In this document: one piece after another, positions 5,131 to 6,944 of the stretch
Numbering within the stretch: position 1 is the stretch's first letter
Layout of the letters: each line of letters begins with the position of its first letter
Source: Anaerolineae bacterium
Lineage (GTDB): Bacteria; Chloroflexota; Anaerolineae; 4572-78; J111
Reading direction: 5' to 3'
Assembly (NCBI GenBank): GCA_020433785.1
Contig: JAGRCC010000668.1
Span: forward strand, 1 to 6,944
DNA length: 6,944 nucleotides
Notes under the pieces: model-generated
Database searches by the model: none
Told to the model about the DNA's origin: nothing
Seen by the model: only the letters and a program-made list of their open reading frames with translations
Made by a program: the position numbers and the translations under genes

Positions 5131-5565
5131 CTACAAGGCCGACTGTAAGGACTCGTCGATAATTTCGTAACTGTTGGTGATGTCTACTGTCGCTTTGAGC
5201 GTATTCGTCACCGAGCAGTATTTCTCTTCTGAGAGCTTGATCGCGCGCTCAACTTTTTTGGGATTCAGCTTGCCTTTAAAAATATAGTTGAGATGCATGG
5301 TCGTAAATGTATAAGGCGGTTCCGGCTGCTGCGCGCCGGTACAGGTTACCTCTAATCCCTCCAACGGCTCTTTTTGCTTTGTTAAGATCATAACCACATC
5401 ATAGGCGGAGCAAGAGGCTGCCGCCAGCATCAACAGGTCAGATGGCTTGAGGCCGGCCCACTGCGGCTCACGCTCCGGCCAACTGCCGATTGTCAGCGGA
5501 TGACCGAATGAGTCAACCCCGGTCATTAGCTGTGATTCTACCCATTTAACGGATACAGTTCCCAT
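5131..5565 (-). CDS. OsmC/Ohr-family protein (thiol-dependent peroxidase family)
   Basis: The 144-residue length is normal for the family. Both conserved cysteines are present: Cys52 in LMLAAASCSAYDVV at the start of the long central helix, and Cys117 in EEKYCSVTNTL. In characterised members this pair reduces organic hydroperoxides. The sequence reads more like the general OsmC/YhfA group than classical Ohr, so peroxidase activity is likely but not certain. AGGGA lies about six bases before the ATG. The gene is 64 bp downstream of the DinB-family gene on the same strand, with no convincing promoter between them, so co-transcription is plausible. Confidence 0.9.
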   Translation of the reverse strand: MGTVSVKWVESQLMTGVDSFGHPLTIGSWPEREPQWAGLKPSDLLMLAAASCSAYDVVMILTKQKEPLEGLEVTCTGAQQPEPPYTFTTMHLNYIFKGKLNPKKVERAIKLSEEKYCSVTNTLKATVDITNSYEIIDESLQSAL

Positions 5566-5629
5566 TTGTTTCCCTTTTCCTTATTCAGATTTTTTAGGGG
5601 GTATTCAATGTCTGTTGGCAATGCGCTCA

Positions 5630-6157
5630 TTAGCCGGGCGGCAAAAAATGACGCAGATTTCCCATTTTAGGCCAAACCGAGATTTGGATCAGATACATGA
5701 TTTGTTTGATATGCTTGCTGTCGTGGTAGACCCACTCGTAGATGTAATCGACCACCTGGACCTCTCCTACCGCCGGATGAAAACCGGAACGCGCCAATTG
5801 ACCCGGCCGCAAGCCGGAAACCATCGTGGCATACTCGTGACGCATCAATTCTAGCTCGGCTAGAAGTTCAAGGATATCGCGATCGGTGTCGTACAGATCG
5901 AAGTTGTTGTCGTGGACTTCCCATCCCTCCAGTTCGGGCAGATCGTGGGCTATCATCTGATGGATGGGATTGGCAAAGGCATGTTGGTCGCTTTCGATGA
6001 GGTGGATGACGATTTCGCTGATCGACCGCTCGTGAGGGCGAGGACGCCAGTTCAAAATAGCCGCGTCCAGCGGGCTGAGATGCCTGCGTAGGGTTTGAGG
6101 CGTGGCCCTCAGCAGCGCAACGACCTGCGACAGATTAAGACTGCTGATTTCTCTCAT
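5630..6157 (-). CDS. DinB-family protein (putative metal-binding four-helix bundle)
   Basis: This 175-residue protein fits the DinB/YfiT-like fold. The expected metal-binding histidine triad is visible: His52 in EIVIHLIESD, then His145 and His149 in the motif YHDSKHIKQI. The segment ILNWRPRPHERSISEIVIHL is typical of the family. Members include thiol-dependent transferases, but most are uncharacterised, so no reaction is assigned. GGAAG (6174-6170) is 12 bases from the ATG, slightly far. Tandem stops TAA TGA end the gene. It is divergent from the GNAT gene and upstream of osmC-like, and the pair suggests thiol or oxidative stress handling (inference). Confidence 0.85.
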   Translation of the reverse strand: MREISSLNLSQVVALLRATPQTLRRHLSPLDAAILNWRPRPHERSISEIVIHLIESDQHAFANPIHQMIAHDLPELEGWEVHDNNFDLYDTDRDILELLAELELMRHEYATMVSGLRPGQLARSGFHPAVGEVQVVDYIYEWVYHDSKHIKQIMYLIQISVWPKMGNLRHFLPPG

Positions 6158-6224
6158 ACGTTAAATCAACTTCCAAGAATCAATACTATGGGTGTTTGAA
6201 TGATGACGCTGGTGGGAGGCGAAT

Positions 6225-6252
6225 TTGATATCTAGGCTTTTACACATATTAT
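6225..6252 (+). promoter_or_regulatory. Sigma-70-like promoter for the GNAT gene (TTGATA-N16-TATTAT)
   Basis: TTGATA (6225-6230) and TATTAT (6247-6252) are 16 bases apart in the divergent region between the DinB-like and GNAT genes. A start near 6259 gives a leader of about 43 bases before the chosen ATG at 6302. The -10 region is strongly AT-rich and contains overlapping TATAAT-like boxes on both strands, so it may also contribute to the minus-strand gene. Confidence 0.5.
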
Positions 6253-6301
6253 ACGGTTCAATAATTATACGCTATCTCAGCTAACCAAGCGAGGTATGCT
6301 C

Positions 6302-6799
6302 ATGGAAATCATGATTCGGGCGGTGGCTCCTGGTGATGTTGAAGATTTGGCCGAAGTACTATCGATGCCGAAGTGCCAGCGCCAAACGTTGCAGACGCCT
6401 TACAAATCCATTGAAGAAGTTAAGCGGCGATATACCAACATACCGGACAATAAGCATGTCCTCGTAGCTGTTGTTAAAGAAACGCAAAAAGTGGTGGGAT
6501 CGATTAGTCTTGTCCGCCAAACGGCGGCGCGGCGGTCGCACGTGGCCGTGCTGGGCATGGCTGTGCATGATGATTATCACGGGCAAGGGATAGGCTCACA
6601 ACTGATGACCGCGATTATCAATCTGGCCGAGAACTGGCTCAACGTCACTCGGCTGGAACTAACGGTTTATGTCGATAACCAGCCGGCGCTGGAGCTCTAC
6701 CGAAAATTTGGGTTTATCATCGAGGGCACACTCAGCAACTATGCTTTTCGCGACGGCGTCTTTATCGATGCCCATTTTATGGCCCGCGTCAAGTCTTGA
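6302..6799 (+). CDS. GNAT-family N-acetyltransferase
   Basis: This 165-residue protein transfers an acetyl group from acetyl-CoA to an amine. The acetyl-CoA pyrophosphate-binding motif A is MAVHDDYHGQGIGSQLM (HGQGIG near residues 93-98). Motif B is DNQPALELYRKFGFIIEGTL, with Tyr133 in the usual general-acid position. It resembles the RimI/YncA/SpeG-like broad group, and the substrate is not determined. GAGG (6291-6294) is seven bases from ATG 6302. The in-frame ATG at 6296 lies only one base from that site, so the later start is preferred. It is monocistronic behind its own promoter and divergent from the DinB-like gene. Confidence 0.9.
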   Translation: MEIMIRAVAPGDVEDLAEVLSMPKCQRQTLQTPYKSIEEVKRRYTNIPDNKHVLVAVVKETQKVVGSISLVRQTAARRSHVAVLGMAVHDDYHGQGIGSQLMTAIINLAENWLNVTRLELTVYVDNQPALELYRKFGFIIEGTLSNYAFRDGVFIDAHFMARVKS

Positions 6800-6803
6800 T
6801 TAG

Positions 6804-6814
6804 GTGACAGTCAC
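6804..6814. other. Short palindrome GTGACAGTCAC
   Basis: Two 5-base arms flank a single A, five bases after the GNAT stop. CTTGT/ACAAG follows at 6817-6832 as another small inverted repeat. Neither is followed by a T-run, so a terminator is doubtful, and a binding site or the edge of a repeat element is equally possible. Confidence 0.3.
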
Positions 6815-6863
6815 TTCTTGTAAATCAACAAGGCTCAATATGGATTTCAAGGAGGTTATAGAC

Positions 6864-6944
6864 ATGGAGGCAATGGTCATGCCCGAATGTTTTTATCGGG
6901 CATCCAACCGGTCTTATGACGATAGATTCCCGCTAAAAGCATGC
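6864..6944 (+). CDS. Start of an unidentified reading frame, cut by window end
   Basis: AAGGAGG (6849-6855) is followed after eight bases by ATG 6864, the best Shine-Dalgarno in the window. The 27 codons to the edge (MEAMVMPECFYRASNRSYDD and onward) are open. The frame enters a palindromic repeat-like sequence from about 6877, so most of the visible peptide is probably translated repeat DNA. Either a short gene starts here and has been invaded by the repeat, or the signal is coincidental. No family can be assigned. Confidence 0.3.
   Translation, partial: MEAMVMPECFYRASNRSYDDRFPLKAC
6877..6944. repeat. Left part of a second palindromic dispersed-type repeat (truncated by window end)
   Basis: The segment begins GTCATGCCCGA and contains a perfect 7-bp hairpin, TGCCCGA (6880-6886) with TCGGGCA (6896-6902) around a 9-base loop. 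It then runs to GATTCCCGCTAAAAGCATGC at the edge, where GCATGC could be the loop side of a second stem closing with GGGAAT outside the window. Dispersed repeats that start GTCATGCCCG and end GGGAATGAC have this layout. The second half and the copy number cannot be seen. Confidence 0.5.

Overview
The window looks like a piece of a bacterial chromosome of moderate GC content. The gene mix (an ECF41 sigma factor with an FAD oxidoreductase, a long pentapeptide-repeat protein, OsmC, DinB and GNAT proteins) and short palindromic dispersed repeats beginning GTCAT would fit Chloroflexota or a similar environmental lineage. That placement is a guess, because no marker gene is present. There are no rRNA genes, convincing tRNAs, transposases or phage genes.

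Region 1 (1-536). The window opens inside the 3' end of a plus-strand gene made of 42-bp (14-residue) tandem repeats. The third copy appears to have lost one T, which shifts the frame. A strong hairpin follows. On the minus strand there is a possible very small transcription unit (promoter-like boxes, Shine-Dalgarno, 15-codon ORF). The Rho-independent terminator of the next operon lies at about 485-532.

Region 2 (537-2977, minus strand). This is the best-understood module. A phytoene-dehydrogenase-like FAD oxidoreductase is followed by an ECF41-type sigma factor with its fused SnoaL-like regulatory domain. Upstream of the oxidoreductase is an exact TGTCACA-N16-CGTC sequence, the promoter type known for ECF41 sigma factors, so the sigma factor probably drives its own operon. 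A folded palindromic repeat element of about 96 bp sits between the two genes.

Region 3 (2978-4481). A class I SAM-dependent methyltransferase points away from the oxidoreductase. It converges with a pentapeptide-repeat protein of 31 uninterrupted repeats that has its own sigma-70-like promoter.

Region 4 (4482-5130). This region holds small genes: a 41-residue single-pass membrane protein on the minus strand and a 64-residue hypothetical protein on the plus strand, transcribed divergently.

Region 5 (5131-6944). An OsmC-family protein and a DinB-family protein lie in tandem on the minus strand, probably co-transcribed. A divergent GNAT acetyltransferase has a good promoter. At the right edge a new reading frame with a strong Shine-Dalgarno runs into what looks like half of another palindromic dispersed repeat.

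The window as a whole reads as ordinary accessory or stress-response chromosome. Its most informative content is the self-contained ECF41 regulon, the small ORFs, and the repeat elements at both scales.
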